DNA of 6,083 nt from an uncultured Eubacteriales bacterium (GTDB lineage Bacteria > Bacillota > Clostridia > Oscillospirales > Oscillospiraceae). Numbering within the stretch: the first letter of the stretch is position 1; every line of letters begins with the position of its first letter. The position numbers were made by a program, and so were the translations under genes. This document shows, piece after piece, positions 1 through 5,238 of the stretch. Where the stretch lies: contig USCO01000132.1 in NCBI GenBank assembly GCA_900553135.1, positions 1 to 6,083 on the forward strand, written 5' to 3'. A model generated the notes under the pieces. That model was not told the DNA's origin and did no database searches. It was given only the letters and a program-made list of their open reading frames with translations.

Positions 1-824
1 TGGCCGTAGGGGTTCATGCAGAAGGTACGCACCTGGTCCCCGTACTGCTTGGTGCGGTAGACCAGCTTGGACTCGTACACCACGTCGGTGATGTGCTCAA
101 AGACGCTGGCGGGCAGCTCCACCCGCACGCCGATGTCCACCTGGTTGTTGAGCAGCTCCAGACCCAGCTCCTTGCACTGGTTGGCAAACCACTCGGCGCC
201 CGAGCGGCCGGGGGCGGCGATGAGCTGACGGCACTGGACCTCTTCTCCCTTGGCCAGGGTCAGGCGGTAGCCCCCGTCGGCCACGGCGATGTGGGTGACT
301 TCGGTGTTGAAGCGGAACTCCAGCTTGTCCTTCAGGCCCTCGTAAATATTTTGCAGGATGCGCAGGTTGTTCTCGGTGCCCAGGTGCTTGCAGCGGGCCT
401 GAAGCAGGTGCAGGTCGTAGCCCAGGGCCTTCCGGGCCAGGGCCTTGGCCTCGGGGGTCTGGGTGGAGAAGCACTCGGTGGTGGCGCCGTGGAGCACGTT
501 AATGGAGTCCACGTACTCAATGAGCTGCATCACCGTGCCCGGGTCCATAAAGTCGGTGAGCCAGCCGCCGAACTGGGTGGTAAAGTTGAACTTCCCGTCG
601 GAGAAGGCGCCCGCACCGCCGAAGCCGCACATGGTGTGGCACACGGGACAGTGGATGCACTCCTTCACCTTGCCCGCCACAATGGGGCAGCTGCGGTGGT
701 AGATGTCCTGTCCCTGGTCCAGGGCCAGCACCTTCAGGCCAGGGCGGCTGTGGGCCAGCTCGTAGGCGGCAAAGATGCCCGCCTCGCCGCAGCCCAGAAT
801 GATGACGTCGTACATGGCATTCAT
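1..824 (-). CDS. FAD-dependent dehydrogenase (COG2509-like), 3' part missing
   Basis: The reading frame opens at 824 and runs off the left edge with no stop, giving the first 274 residues of a protein that in this family usually has about 450-480. Residues 5-23 form a dinucleotide-binding beta-alpha-beta unit with GCGEAG (GxGxxG) at 11-16 and an acidic residue, D36, at the end of the second strand, as expected for FAD. A cysteine-rich stretch follows (C46, C56, C59, C62, C66), leading into GFGGAGAFSDGK at 67-78. That arrangement is typical of the uncharacterised COG2509 dehydrogenases, so a flavin-dependent redox role in the cytoplasm is likely; the substrate is unknown. I chose the ATG at 824 because AAGGAG lies 9 nt upstream; a second in-frame ATG at 815 is a weaker alternative. 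Neither the rest of the protein nor anything downstream is visible. Confidence 0.85.
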   Translation of the reverse strand, partial: MNAMYDVIILGCGEAGIFAAYELAHSRPGLKVLALDQGQDIYHRSCPIVAGKVKECIHCPVCHTMCGFGGAGAFSDGKFNFTTQFGGWLTDFMDPGTVMQLIEYVDSINVLHGATTECFSTQTPEAKALARKALGYDLHLLQARCKHLGTENNLRILQNIYEGLKDKLEFRFNTEVTHIAVADGGYRLTLAKGEEVQCRQLIAAPGRSGAEWFANQCKELGLELLNNQVDIGVRVELPASVFEHITDVVYESKLVYRTKQYGDQVRTFCMNPYG

Positions 825-883
825 AGGAAAGCGCTCCTTACATGACAAAGTAGATGGTCCCCGCAGGGGGCACACACAGTATT

Positions 884-912
884 ATTATACCACACAGCGG
901 GGCAAAGAGGAA
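884..912 (-). promoter_or_regulatory. Promoter of the FAD dehydrogenase gene
   Basis: Read leftward, TGGTATAAT gives a perfect extended -10 (TATAAT at 884-889). The hexamer 17 bp upstream, TTCCTC at 907-912, is a poor -35, so the extended -10 probably carries the promoter. Transcription would start near 877, leaving a leader of about 50 nt that contains a small CCCC/GGGG hairpin. Confidence 0.6.
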
Positions 913-953
913 CAAAAACGGGGGATTTTGCAAAGAAAACGGAAGAAAGCAGG

Positions 954-982
954 AAAAAACCGGGCCCGGGAGACGGGTCCGG
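954..982 (-). terminator. Rho-independent terminator of the zinc-ribbon membrane gene
   Basis: On the minus strand, 8 nt after the stop at 991, CCGGACCC pairs with GGGCCCGG (one A-C mismatch) around a 7-nt loop and is followed at once by six T residues (954-959). It separates this gene from the FAD dehydrogenase gene downstream, which has its own promoter. Confidence 0.8.
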
Positions 983-990
983 TCAGGGGA

Positions 991-1386
991 TCAGCTTTTT
1001 TCCTCAAAGGTGGCGCCGCAGGCGCGGCAGGTGACGGAGATGCGGCCCTTTCCGCGGGGTACCCGCAGCTGCTGTCCGCAGTTGGGGCACTTGAAGTAGC
1101 GGTGCTCCTTGTCCCGGTGCATGGTGCGGTGGAGATGGAACCAGCGGATCACCGGTCCGGCCACCGTCATGAACTTGGCGTTTTCCGCCCGGCGGCGCTG
1201 GGGGTTGCGGGAGAGCATGCGATACAGAGCAACCACGATCAGTGCCAGGGACAGCCAGGAGAACACCGCCAGGTGGGTCACCATATAGACAAGGTACAAC
1301 GCCACATAAAGCCCCAGCAAGAACAGATTCAGTTGGTCGCCGCCGTACCGGCCGTACATAAAACGGGCAATGGCGTTACGGATCAT
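991..1386 (-). CDS. Small membrane protein with C-terminal zinc ribbon
   Basis: A 131-residue protein of unknown function. Two hydrophobic segments, about 20-37 and 38-58, should form a membrane hairpin. A basic linker follows (RNPQRRR, 60-66), which favours a cytoplasmic C-terminus. Residues 98-125 form a zinc ribbon with CPNC at 100-103 and CRAC at 120-123, so four cysteines could bind one zinc ion. Such ribbons are common in membrane-tethered adaptor or sensor proteins, but no partner is evident here. The ATG at 1386 follows AGGAGG at 6-nt spacing, which fixes the start. The gene is a single unit with its own promoter (1454-1482) and terminator (954-982), divergent from the deaminase operon. 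The topology and zinc motif are clear; the role is not. Confidence 0.8.
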   Translation of the reverse strand: MIRNAIARFMYGRYGGDQLNLFLLGLYVALYLVYMVTHLAVFSWLSLALIVVALYRMLSRNPQRRRAENAKFMTVAGPVIRWFHLHRTMHRDKEHRYFKCPNCGQQLRVPRGKGRISVTCRACGATFEEKS

Positions 1387-1453
1387 AAAAGACCTCCTCA
1401 GGTGGGCTAAACGGGAACAAGAAGGGGCAAAGCCCCTGGATTTGTTATAAAAT

Positions 1454-1482
1454 ATGATAGCGCGCAGCTATGAACTCGTCAA
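1454..1482 (-). promoter_or_regulatory. Promoter of the zinc-ribbon membrane gene
   Basis: On the minus strand, TTGACG (1477-1482) lies exactly 17 bp from TATCAT (1454-1459), five of six matches in each box. The leader of about 60 nt contains a 6-bp hairpin (AGGGGC/GCCCCT, 1423-1437) before the ribosome binding site. Confidence 0.7.
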
Positions 1483-1546
1483 GAAATCAATCGTAAACAA
1501 TGTGTGAATTGTGCCGGAAAAAGGAAACTCTTTCTGGGGCTTTGCC

Positions 1547-1575
1547 TTGCGCTGGGGGGAAAAATGGGGTATACT
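1547..1575 (+). promoter_or_regulatory. Promoter of the deaminase-HAD operon
   Basis: TTGCGC (1547-1552), 17 bp, TATACT (1570-1575). The -10 is good; the -35 matches only in its first three bases. A start near 1582 gives a leader of just over 20 nt, with GGAGG close to the ATG at 1605. Confidence 0.55.
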
Positions 1576-1604
1576 GGCCAAAAAAGCAACTTTGGAGGCA
1601 CGCC

Positions 1605-2102
1605 ATGAACCGCATCGACAAGGAAAACTACTATCTGGACATCGCCGAGACCGTTCTGGAGCGGTCCACCTGCCTGCGCCGGTGCTACGGCGCCATTGTG
1701 GTCAAGAATGACGAGATCGTCTCCACCGGCTATAACGGCGCCCCCCGGGGCCGGAAAAACTGCATGGATCTGGGCTACTGCACCCGGGAGGCCATGAACG
1801 TCCCCAGCGGCGAGCGCTATGAGCTGTGCCGCTCCGTCCACGCCGAGATGAACGCCATCATCTCCGCCGCCCGCCGGGATACCCTGGGCGCCACCCTCTA
1901 CCTGGCCGGTCGGGAGGCCAAAAACGGGGAGCTCCTCCACGACGCCACCTCCTGCTCCATGTGCCGCCGGGTCATCATCAACGCCGGCATCGACCGGGTG
2001 GTCATCCGCAACACCAAGCAGGATTACAGCGTGGTCCACGTGGAGGACTGGATCCGGGAGGATGACTCCCTGCCCCGGAAAACGGACGGCGGGAAAGACT
2101 GA
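1605..2102 (+). CDS. Deoxycytidylate (dCMP) deaminase family protein
   Basis: A 165-residue zinc-dependent deaminase of the cytidine/deoxycytidylate deaminase superfamily. The catalytic signature is HAE at 79-81 (zinc ligand plus proton-shuttling glutamate), with the other two ligands in SCSMC (C117, C120) followed by RRVIINAGI, as in ComEB-type dCMP deaminases. The substrate-side segment GYNGAPRG (42-49) is also typical of dCMP deaminases. These enzymes convert dCMP to dUMP for thymidylate synthesis in the cytoplasm. Extra cysteines at C53, C59 and C75 could hold a second, structural zinc, as in phage T4 dCMP deaminase; this is inference. The ATG at 1605 follows TTTGGAGG with proper spacing; the frame is open farther upstream, but that part lies across the promoter. 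The HAD gene begins 9 nt after the stop. A different (d)CMP-like substrate cannot be excluded. Confidence 0.88.
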   Translation: MNRIDKENYYLDIAETVLERSTCLRRCYGAIVVKNDEIVSTGYNGAPRGRKNCMDLGYCTREAMNVPSGERYELCRSVHAEMNAIISAARRDTLGATLYLAGREAKNGELLHDATSCSMCRRVIINAGIDRVVIRNTKQDYSVVHVEDWIREDDSLPRKTDGGKD

Positions 2103-2111
2103 GGAGAGGTT

Positions 2112-2918
2112 ATGGGAAAATTTGACGGGCTGCTGCTGGTCAGCGACTTTGACGACACCTTATATGATTACAGCCACCGGGTCCCGCCCCGGAACCTGGC
2201 CGCCATCCGCTACTGGATTGCGGAGGGGGGCCGCTTCACCGTAGCCACCGGCCGGGCCCACCGCACCTTTGCCCCCTACGCCCACTTAGCCCCCATCAAC
2301 GCCCCTGTGGTCCTGTCCAACGGGGCGGCCATCTACGACTTTGAGCGGGAGACCATGCTCCTGGACACCCAGCTGGATGAGCGGGCCCCCCAGGATTTCC
2401 AGGCCCTCATGGACGCCATGCCCGACCTGGGGCTGGAGACGTATTACGGGGACGACATTTATGTCTTTCGTCCCAACGCTGTTACGGATGCCCACATGAG
2501 AAAGGTGGGCACCGATTACAGCATTCAGCCCATTCCGGACATGCCCACCCCCTGGAACAAGGCCATCGTCCAGCAGGAGTATCCCCAGCTGCTGAAAGCC
2601 CGGGCCTGGCTGGAGGAGCACTGCCCCGGCCGCTACGAGGCCATTTTCTCCAACCGCTACTATCTGGAGATCACCCACAAGGGCTGCAACAAGGGCGGCA
2701 TGGTGGAGCACCTGCGCCAGCTGCTGGGAGTGGACCGGGACAAGGTCTACTGCGTGGGCGACAACCAGAACGACATCCCCATGATGGCCCTCTCCCACAT
2801 CCCCTTCGCCCCCGCCAACTGTGCCAGCGAGGTGCGGGACTGGGGCGCCAACATCCTCTGCCACTGCAACGAGGGTGTCATCGGCGACATTGTAGAAATT
2901 TTGGAGCGCATGTATTAA
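2112..2918 (+). CDS. Cof-type HAD-superfamily phosphatase
   Basis: A 268-residue haloacid dehalogenase-type hydrolase, normal length for the Cof (IIB cap) group. All four motifs are present: motif I DFDDT at 12-16 (nucleophile D12, acid/base D14), motif II ATGR at 45-48 (T46), the motif III lysine in NKGG (K194), and motif IV GDNQND at 216-221 for magnesium binding. The cap domain lies between motifs II and III. Members dephosphorylate sugar phosphates, flavin or pyridoxal phosphates and sometimes nucleotides, so the exact substrate cannot be read from sequence. GAGGAG, partly inside the preceding stop region, precedes the ATG at 2112. The gene is 9 nt downstream of the deaminase and shares its promoter, which makes a nucleotide monophosphate substrate possible but unproven. 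A strong terminator directly follows the stop. Confidence 0.9.
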   Translation: MGKFDGLLLVSDFDDTLYDYSHRVPPRNLAAIRYWIAEGGRFTVATGRAHRTFAPYAHLAPINAPVVLSNGAAIYDFERETMLLDTQLDERAPQDFQALMDAMPDLGLETYYGDDIYVFRPNAVTDAHMRKVGTDYSIQPIPDMPTPWNKAIVQQEYPQLLKARAWLEEHCPGRYEAIFSNRYYLEITHKGCNKGGMVEHLRQLLGVDRDKVYCVGDNQNDIPMMALSHIPFAPANCASEVRDWGANILCHCNEGVIGDIVEILERMY

Positions 2919-2958
2919 CAAAGGGTAGTATCGCAACGCGATACTACCCTTTGTTTTT
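2917..2958 (+). terminator. Strong terminator of the deaminase-HAD operon
   Basis: A perfect inverted repeat of 16 bp (2919-2934 with 2938-2953), extendable to 18 bp using the last two bases of the HAD stop codon, has a 3-nt loop and five T residues after it. The stem's left arm starts right at the stop codon. Confidence 0.9.
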
Positions 2959-2977
2959 GGAAAACCTTCGGTTTTCG

Positions 2978-3006
2978 TGGAAATCCCCCCTGCCCTGTGG
3001 TACAAT
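2978..3006 (+). promoter_or_regulatory. Promoter of the HD-domain gene
   Basis: TGGAAA (2978-2983), 17 bp, TACAAT (3001-3006), placed between the preceding terminator and the ribosome binding site of the HD gene. It shows that this gene is transcribed separately from the HAD operon. Confidence 0.6.
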
Positions 3007-3050
3007 GGGGAAAAATCGCTTCCCCCCAAGGGGAGGACAGGAGGAGCCTT

Positions 3051-3638
3051 ATGTCCTGCAAAGAGGAGTTTATTGAGATTTTTAAGGAGAAGATCACCCG
3101 TCCCGGGGCCGACGCCCTGCTGAATTATCTGGAGAACAAGAGCGACTTTTTCTCCGCCCCCGCCTCCGCCCGGTATCACCTGGCCTGCCAGGGCGGCCTG
3201 TGCGAGCACAGCCTCAACGTGTATCACTGCCTGGTGGACTACCTCCAGCGGGAGCGGGTCCAGGAACTCTACGGCCTGGAGTACAGCGAGGAGACCGTGG
3301 CCGTGGTGGCGCTGCTTCACGATCTGTGCAAGATCGGCTGCTACAAACCGGGCACACGAAATGTGAAGGACGAGCACGGCAAGTGGCAGACCGTGCCCAC
3401 CTACACCTTTGACGATCCTCTGCCCTATGGGCATGGGGAGAAGAGCGTGTACATCGCCAACGGGTTTATTCGCCTGACCCGGGAAGAGGCCATGGCCATC
3501 CGCTGGCACATGGGCTTCTCCGGCCCGGAGGACCCCCGCACCGTGGGCCAGGCCTTCCAGAAGTACCCCCTGGCCTTTGCCCTGGCCACCGCCGACATGG
3601 AGGCCAGCTACTTCCTCGAATCCGACCAGCTTTCTTAA
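3051..3638 (+). CDS. HD-domain phosphohydrolase
   Basis: A 195-residue protein consisting almost wholly of one HD domain. Candidate metal ligands are H53 (in GGLCEHSLNV), the paired H90-D91 (in LLHDLCKIG), H128 and H153 (in IRWHMG), and D182 (in LATADMEA). The GGL-x-EH-(S/T)-L signature resembles the HD domain of the YhaM-type 3'-5' exoribonucleases, but the N-terminal OB-fold of those proteins is absent, so this is a stand-alone phosphohydrolase. Substrates in the superfamily include nucleotides, cyclic nucleotides and RNA ends; none can be chosen here. The ATG at 3051 has GGAGGACAGGAGG just upstream. An extension to 2997 would run into the promoter and is unlikely. The last residues and stop codon lie inside a hairpin (3626-3650) that may belong to an inserted repeat, so the C-terminus might have been altered. 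Confidence 0.87.
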   Translation: MSCKEEFIEIFKEKITRPGADALLNYLENKSDFFSAPASARYHLACQGGLCEHSLNVYHCLVDYLQRERVQELYGLEYSEETVAVVALLHDLCKIGCYKPGTRNVKDEHGKWQTVPTYTFDDPLPYGHGEKSVYIANGFIRLTREEAMAIRWHMGFSGPEDPRTVGQAFQKYPLAFALATADMEASYFLESDQLS

Positions 3639-3650
3639 AAAGAAAGCTGG
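3626..3650. repeat. 11-bp hairpin containing the HD gene stop codon
   Basis: CCAGCTTTCTT and AAGAAAGCTGG pair perfectly around AAA, and the TAA stop (3636-3638) spans the stem-loop junction. No U-tract follows, so it is not a normal terminator. A second small hairpin (GCGAAG/CTTCGC, about 3665-3681) follows before the true terminator. It may mark the edge of a dispersed intergenic element. Confidence 0.6.
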
Positions 3651-3702
3651 GCAAAGAATTTTCTGCGAAGCTCCGCTTCGCCTCTGCGCCCGTTCTGGAC
3701 AC

Positions 3703-3746
3703 AAACAGGTGGGAACGACCTCTTCCGTCGCTCCCACCTGTTTTTT
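3703..3746 (+). terminator. Terminator of the HD-domain gene
   Basis: AAACAGGTGGGA (3703-3714) pairs perfectly with TCCCACCTGTTT (3732-3743). After one A-C mismatch the stem continues with CGAC/GTCG around a 7-nt loop. Six T residues (3741-3746) end it. It lies 65 nt after the stop codon. Confidence 0.85.
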
Positions 3747-3760
3747 GTGTTTCATTGGAC

Positions 3761-3852
3761 TGTGTAGGGGCGGATATCATCCGCCCGCAAAAAATACCGG
3801 TCTTGTGTAGGGGCCGGTGTCCCCACCGGCCCGAACCCGAACCAGCCCCTAC
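3761..3852. repeat. Tandem pair of small palindromic repeats with an inverted end
   Basis: TGTGTAGGGGC occurs at 3761-3771 and again at 3804-3814, 43 bp apart. In each copy it leads into a different hairpin: GGGCGGAT/ATCCGCCC (3768-3786) and GGGCCGGTG/CACCGGCCC (3811-3832). The two stems differ in sequence but stay paired, which suggests selection for the fold. An inverted copy of the conserved part, GCCCCTAC, lies at 3845-3852. No coding sequence is seen. I believe such GTAGGGGC palindromes are dispersed in Oscillospiraceae genomes, but that is recollection, not shown here. Confidence 0.65.
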
Positions 3853-3982
3853 GGCTGATGGCAACCGGCGCGCTTTCCCCGTCCAGCTTGCCGGACTTTC
3901 TTCTAATATCCCAGCCAGCGGCAGCGGCGCGGAAGCGGAGGCAATCAGCTGCACCGCCCGCGCCGGCGTCGCGGTATGGCCT

Positions 3983-4075
3983 CCCAGAAAGCGTCCCCCG
4001 TAACGGGGGTCTGGGGGAAAGCCGACATGGAGGACCGGGCGGCTGCGCCGCCGGTCCGATTGCGGCGTCCCCCAG
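3983..4075. other. Nested stem-loop region, possible structured RNA or repeat
   Basis: Several helices can form here. CCCAGA (3983-3988) pairs with TCTGGG (4010-4015), enclosing CCCCC/GGGGG. As an alternative, CTGGGGG (4011-4017) pairs with CCCCCAG (4069-4075), enclosing GCCG/CGGC (4021-4024 with 4063-4066) and a long GC-rich hairpin, GGACCGGGCGGC with GCCGCCGGTCC (4032-4057, one bulged G). The two outer pairings share bases and are mutually exclusive. The region has no credible open reading frame. GC richness alone favours some pairing, so confidence is modest. Confidence 0.35.
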
Positions 4076-4085
4076 CGATTCTTTC

Positions 4086-4113
4086 GTGCCTTTCTGATCG
4101 CTCAGAAAGGCAC
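4086..4113 (-). terminator. Perfect 12-bp hairpin after the sigma-like gene
   Basis: GTGCCTTTCTGA and TCAGAAAGGCAC pair perfectly around a 4-nt loop, 8 nt after the stop of the leftward gene at 4122. Neither strand has a T-tract after the stem, so it may act as a 3'-end stabiliser or weak terminator, or be part of the adjacent repeat region. Confidence 0.4.
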
Positions 4114-4121
4114 ACCTCCGT

Positions 4122-4442
4122 TTATTCCATATGTTCCCGCAGATACCGCTCCGCGCCGTAGCGCAGACAGCGCTGCAGCCGACGCTCTCCCCGCTTGATG
4201 GTGCGGGATACCGTGGACTTGTCCACCCCCAGCTGATCGGCGATCTCCTGCATGGTGCGCCCCTCGGCGTAATACATCAGCAGCGTCTGCCGCTGCCGCT
4301 GGGTCACGTCCTCCCGCAGAGCAAGCAGAAGGTTTCGTTTCAGGCGGCTGACTTCCTGGCTGCTGTCGGCGGCCATCTGCCGGGTGTAGACGGCCATGTC
4401 GGCGGCGTACAGCCCCCCTCTTCTATAGCGTGTATTTGGCAT
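4122..4442 (-). CDS. Sigma-70 region 4-like helix-turn-helix protein
   Basis: A 106-residue DNA-binding protein. Residues 46-92 match sigma-70 region 4: TQRQRQTLLMYYAEGRTMQEIA leads into the helix-turn-helix QLGVDKSTVSRTIKRGERRL, where the second helix would read the -35 element. No region 2 is present, so it is not a complete sigma factor. It could be a small regulator, or a partial sigma-like protein as often found in clostridial mobile elements. The start is uncertain: ATG at 4442 has a GGGG-rich site 11 nt upstream and overlaps the previous gene by 20 nt; the longer ATG at 4463 has no visible ribosome site, and one at 4397 is too far from GAGGGG. It is the last gene of a three-gene overlapping cluster, so it is probably translationally coupled. 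A hairpin follows its stop. Confidence 0.75.
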   Translation of the reverse strand: MPNTRYRRGGLYAADMAVYTRQMAADSSQEVSRLKRNLLLALREDVTQRQRQTLLMYYAEGRTMQEIADQLGVDKSTVSRTIKRGERRLQRCLRYGAERYLREHME

Positions 4443-4656
4443 TGCGGCGGTATCCCCTCTCATAGTAGCGCTGGGTGAGCACCGCCAGCTCCCGGGCCTC
4501 CCGCAGCATGGTGGACAGCATCAAAATGCGCTCCCGCAGCAGTACCCGTTCTCCCTCGTCCCGGGTCTGCTCCAGAGCCTGACGCAGCTCCACCAGCCGC
4601 AGGTCCAGAGCCTGGGCGTGGGCGCGGTACTCGGCGGATAGTTCCAATAATGTCAT
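4423..4656 (-). CDS. Small helical (coiled-coil) protein of unknown function
   Basis: A 77-residue, charged, Leu/Glu/Arg-rich protein, almost certainly all-helical, with a likely coiled coil over residues 3-60 (regularly spaced leucines, for example LDLRLVELRQALEQ). It ends in a basic tail (YYERGYRRNAKYTL). No family was recognised. ATG at 4656 is chosen because it overlaps the stop of the upstream zinc-ribbon gene as ATGA and has AGGGAGAGG just before it. A longer frame to 4704 would start inside that gene without a ribosome site. The 3' end overlaps the sigma-like gene by 20 nt. The tight packing suggests that the three products act together, for example with this protein modulating the HTH protein; that is inference. 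Confidence 0.7.
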   Translation of the reverse strand: MTLLELSAEYRAHAQALDLRLVELRQALEQTRDEGERVLLRERILMLSTMLREARELAVLTQRYYERGYRRNAKYTL

Positions 4657-4817
4657 GCCTCTCCCTCTTTCTCCTGTTGTTCTTCCTGGGCGCACTGGGC
4701 GCAAATGAGCCGCCCCTCCCGCCGGACCATCACGTCCCAGCGGTATTGCTCACACCCGCAGCGGGGACACAGGGCGACCGGAGGGGCCAGCTGGGAGTCA
4801 CGCAGAGGGGGCAGCAC
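4653..4817 (-). CDS. Small zinc-ribbon protein, start codon uncertain
   Basis: A short frame ending in TGA at 4653-4655, overlapping the next gene's ATG by ATGA. It encodes a zinc ribbon, CPRC...CAQC, with 17 residues between the two CxxC pairs, followed by an acidic tail (QEEQQEKEGEA). The only usual start that keeps the whole ribbon is GTG at 4817 (54 residues), but no ribosome site precedes it. The frame continues upstream without ATG, GTG or TTG to a stop. The best Shine-Dalgarno, AGAGGAAG (4849-4856), lies 7 nt before an in-frame ATT at 4841, which would give 62 residues beginning PIAAIPRVLPPL. Either a rare ATT start is used or the original start was mutated. The role is unknown; it is the first gene of the cluster with the helical and sigma-like proteins. 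Confidence 0.5.
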   Translation of the reverse strand: MLPPLRDSQLAPPVALCPRCGCEQYRWDVMVRREGRLICAQCAQEEQQEKEGEA

Positions 4818-4887
4818 ACGGGGTATGGCAGCGATGGGAATGGGAACACTTCCTCTCGAAAAAATTTTTGAAAATCAAAATATGGTC

Positions 4888-4916
4888 TTGACAAATCCTC
4901 TTTTCTTTGCTAGAAT
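4888..4916 (+). promoter_or_regulatory. Consensus promoter of the tRNA operon
   Basis: TTGACA (4888-4893), exactly 17 bp, TAGAAT (4911-4916), preceded by an A/T-rich stretch (4858-4883) that could serve as an UP element. This is typical of stable-RNA promoters. The leader before the first tRNA contains a short GCTGT/ACAGC hairpin (4924-4936) that could aid processing. Confidence 0.88.
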
Positions 4917-4947
4917 AACACCTGCTGTTGGACAGCACTCTTGATGC

Positions 4948-5023
4948 GCTGGTGTAGCTCAGCCGGTAGAGCAGCTGATTTGTAATCAGCAGGTCGGGGG
5001 TTCGAATCCGTCCACCAGCTCCA
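4948..5023 (+). tRNA. tRNA-Thr (anticodon TGT)
   Basis: A 76-nt cloverleaf. The acceptor arm GCTGGTG pairs with CACCAGC, then a T discriminator and encoded CCA. The anticodon stem GCTGA/TCAGC holds loop TTTGTAA, giving anticodon TGT, which reads ACA and other ACN codons by wobble. The T-arm has the standard GGTTCGAATCC-type loop. It is the first gene after the promoter. Confidence 0.95.
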
Positions 5024-5036
5024 CAAGTTCATATTT

Positions 5037-5120
5037 GGAGGAGTTCCCGAGTGGCCAAAGGGGGCAGACTGTAAATCTGTTGCGTTAGCTTCGGTGGTTC
5101 GAATCCACCCTCCTCCACCA
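5037..5120 (+). tRNA. tRNA-Tyr (anticodon GTA)
   Basis: An 84-nt class II tRNA with a long variable arm. The acceptor GGAGGAG pairs with CTCCTCC, then discriminator A and encoded CCA. The anticodon arm GCAGA/TCTGT (last pair G-T) holds loop CTGTAAA, giving GTA. It lies 13 nt after tRNA-Thr and shares its promoter. Its last 21 nt, from the T-loop to CCA, recur at 5238-5258. Confidence 0.95.
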
Positions 5121-5160
5121 GAAAAACGGTGATCCCAATCGGGATTGCCGTTTTTCATTT
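5121..5160 (+). terminator. Terminator of the tRNA operon, probably bidirectional
   Basis: GAAAAACGG through CCGTTTTTC forms a stem of about 16 bp with two G-T wobbles and an AATC loop, starting at the base after the tRNA-Tyr CCA. The A-run and T-run flank both sides, so it should also stop leftward transcription. Its right half is duplicated at 5451-5473. Confidence 0.88.
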
Positions 5161-5176
5161 TGCAACAAGAATGAGA

Positions 5177-5238
5177 CGGCGGCTCTTAGCAGTGTGCCGG
5201 TGGCACGCTGCAACCGCCGGGCTTTTCCGCAGAAAAGC
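5177..5238. other. Two adjacent stem-loops before the tRNA-tail copy
   Basis: The first structure has CGGCGG/CCGCCG as outer stem (5177-5182 with 5214-5219) and a 10-bp inner stem, GCAGTGTGCC with GGCACGCTGC (5189-5211, one T-G pair). The second is GCTTTTC/GAAAAGC around CGCA (5221-5238). It ends on the first base of the duplicated tRNA tail. No open reading frame is credible here. Confidence 0.5.

Noticed and set aside
93..845. Plus-strand 250-residue open frame opposite the FAD dehydrogenase
   Set aside because: Low-complexity Ala/Gly/Leu/Val/Gln/His composition typical of an antisense shadow; the minus frame has clear FAD-binding motifs and a ribosome site.
1479..2039. Minus-strand 186-residue open frame opposite the deaminase
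   Set aside because: Antisense shadow of a gene with clear catalytic motifs; it would also start inside that gene without a ribosome site.
2286..3755. Minus-strand 489-residue open frame
   Set aside because: It lies antisense to the HAD and HD genes and crosses their terminator and promoter; long antisense frames are common in GC-rich coding DNA. No recognisable domain.
3755..4161. Several plus-strand frames of 60-80 residues in the gene-free region
   Set aside because: They run through hairpin repeats, lack convincing ribosome sites and have Pro/Arg/Ala-rich composition without a recognisable domain.
4910..5158. Minus-strand 82-residue ORF containing WIRTTEANATDLQSAPFGH-type sequence
   Set aside because: It is the antisense translation of the tRNA-Thr and tRNA-Tyr genes, a well-known spurious protein; the plus strand here is tRNA and promoter.
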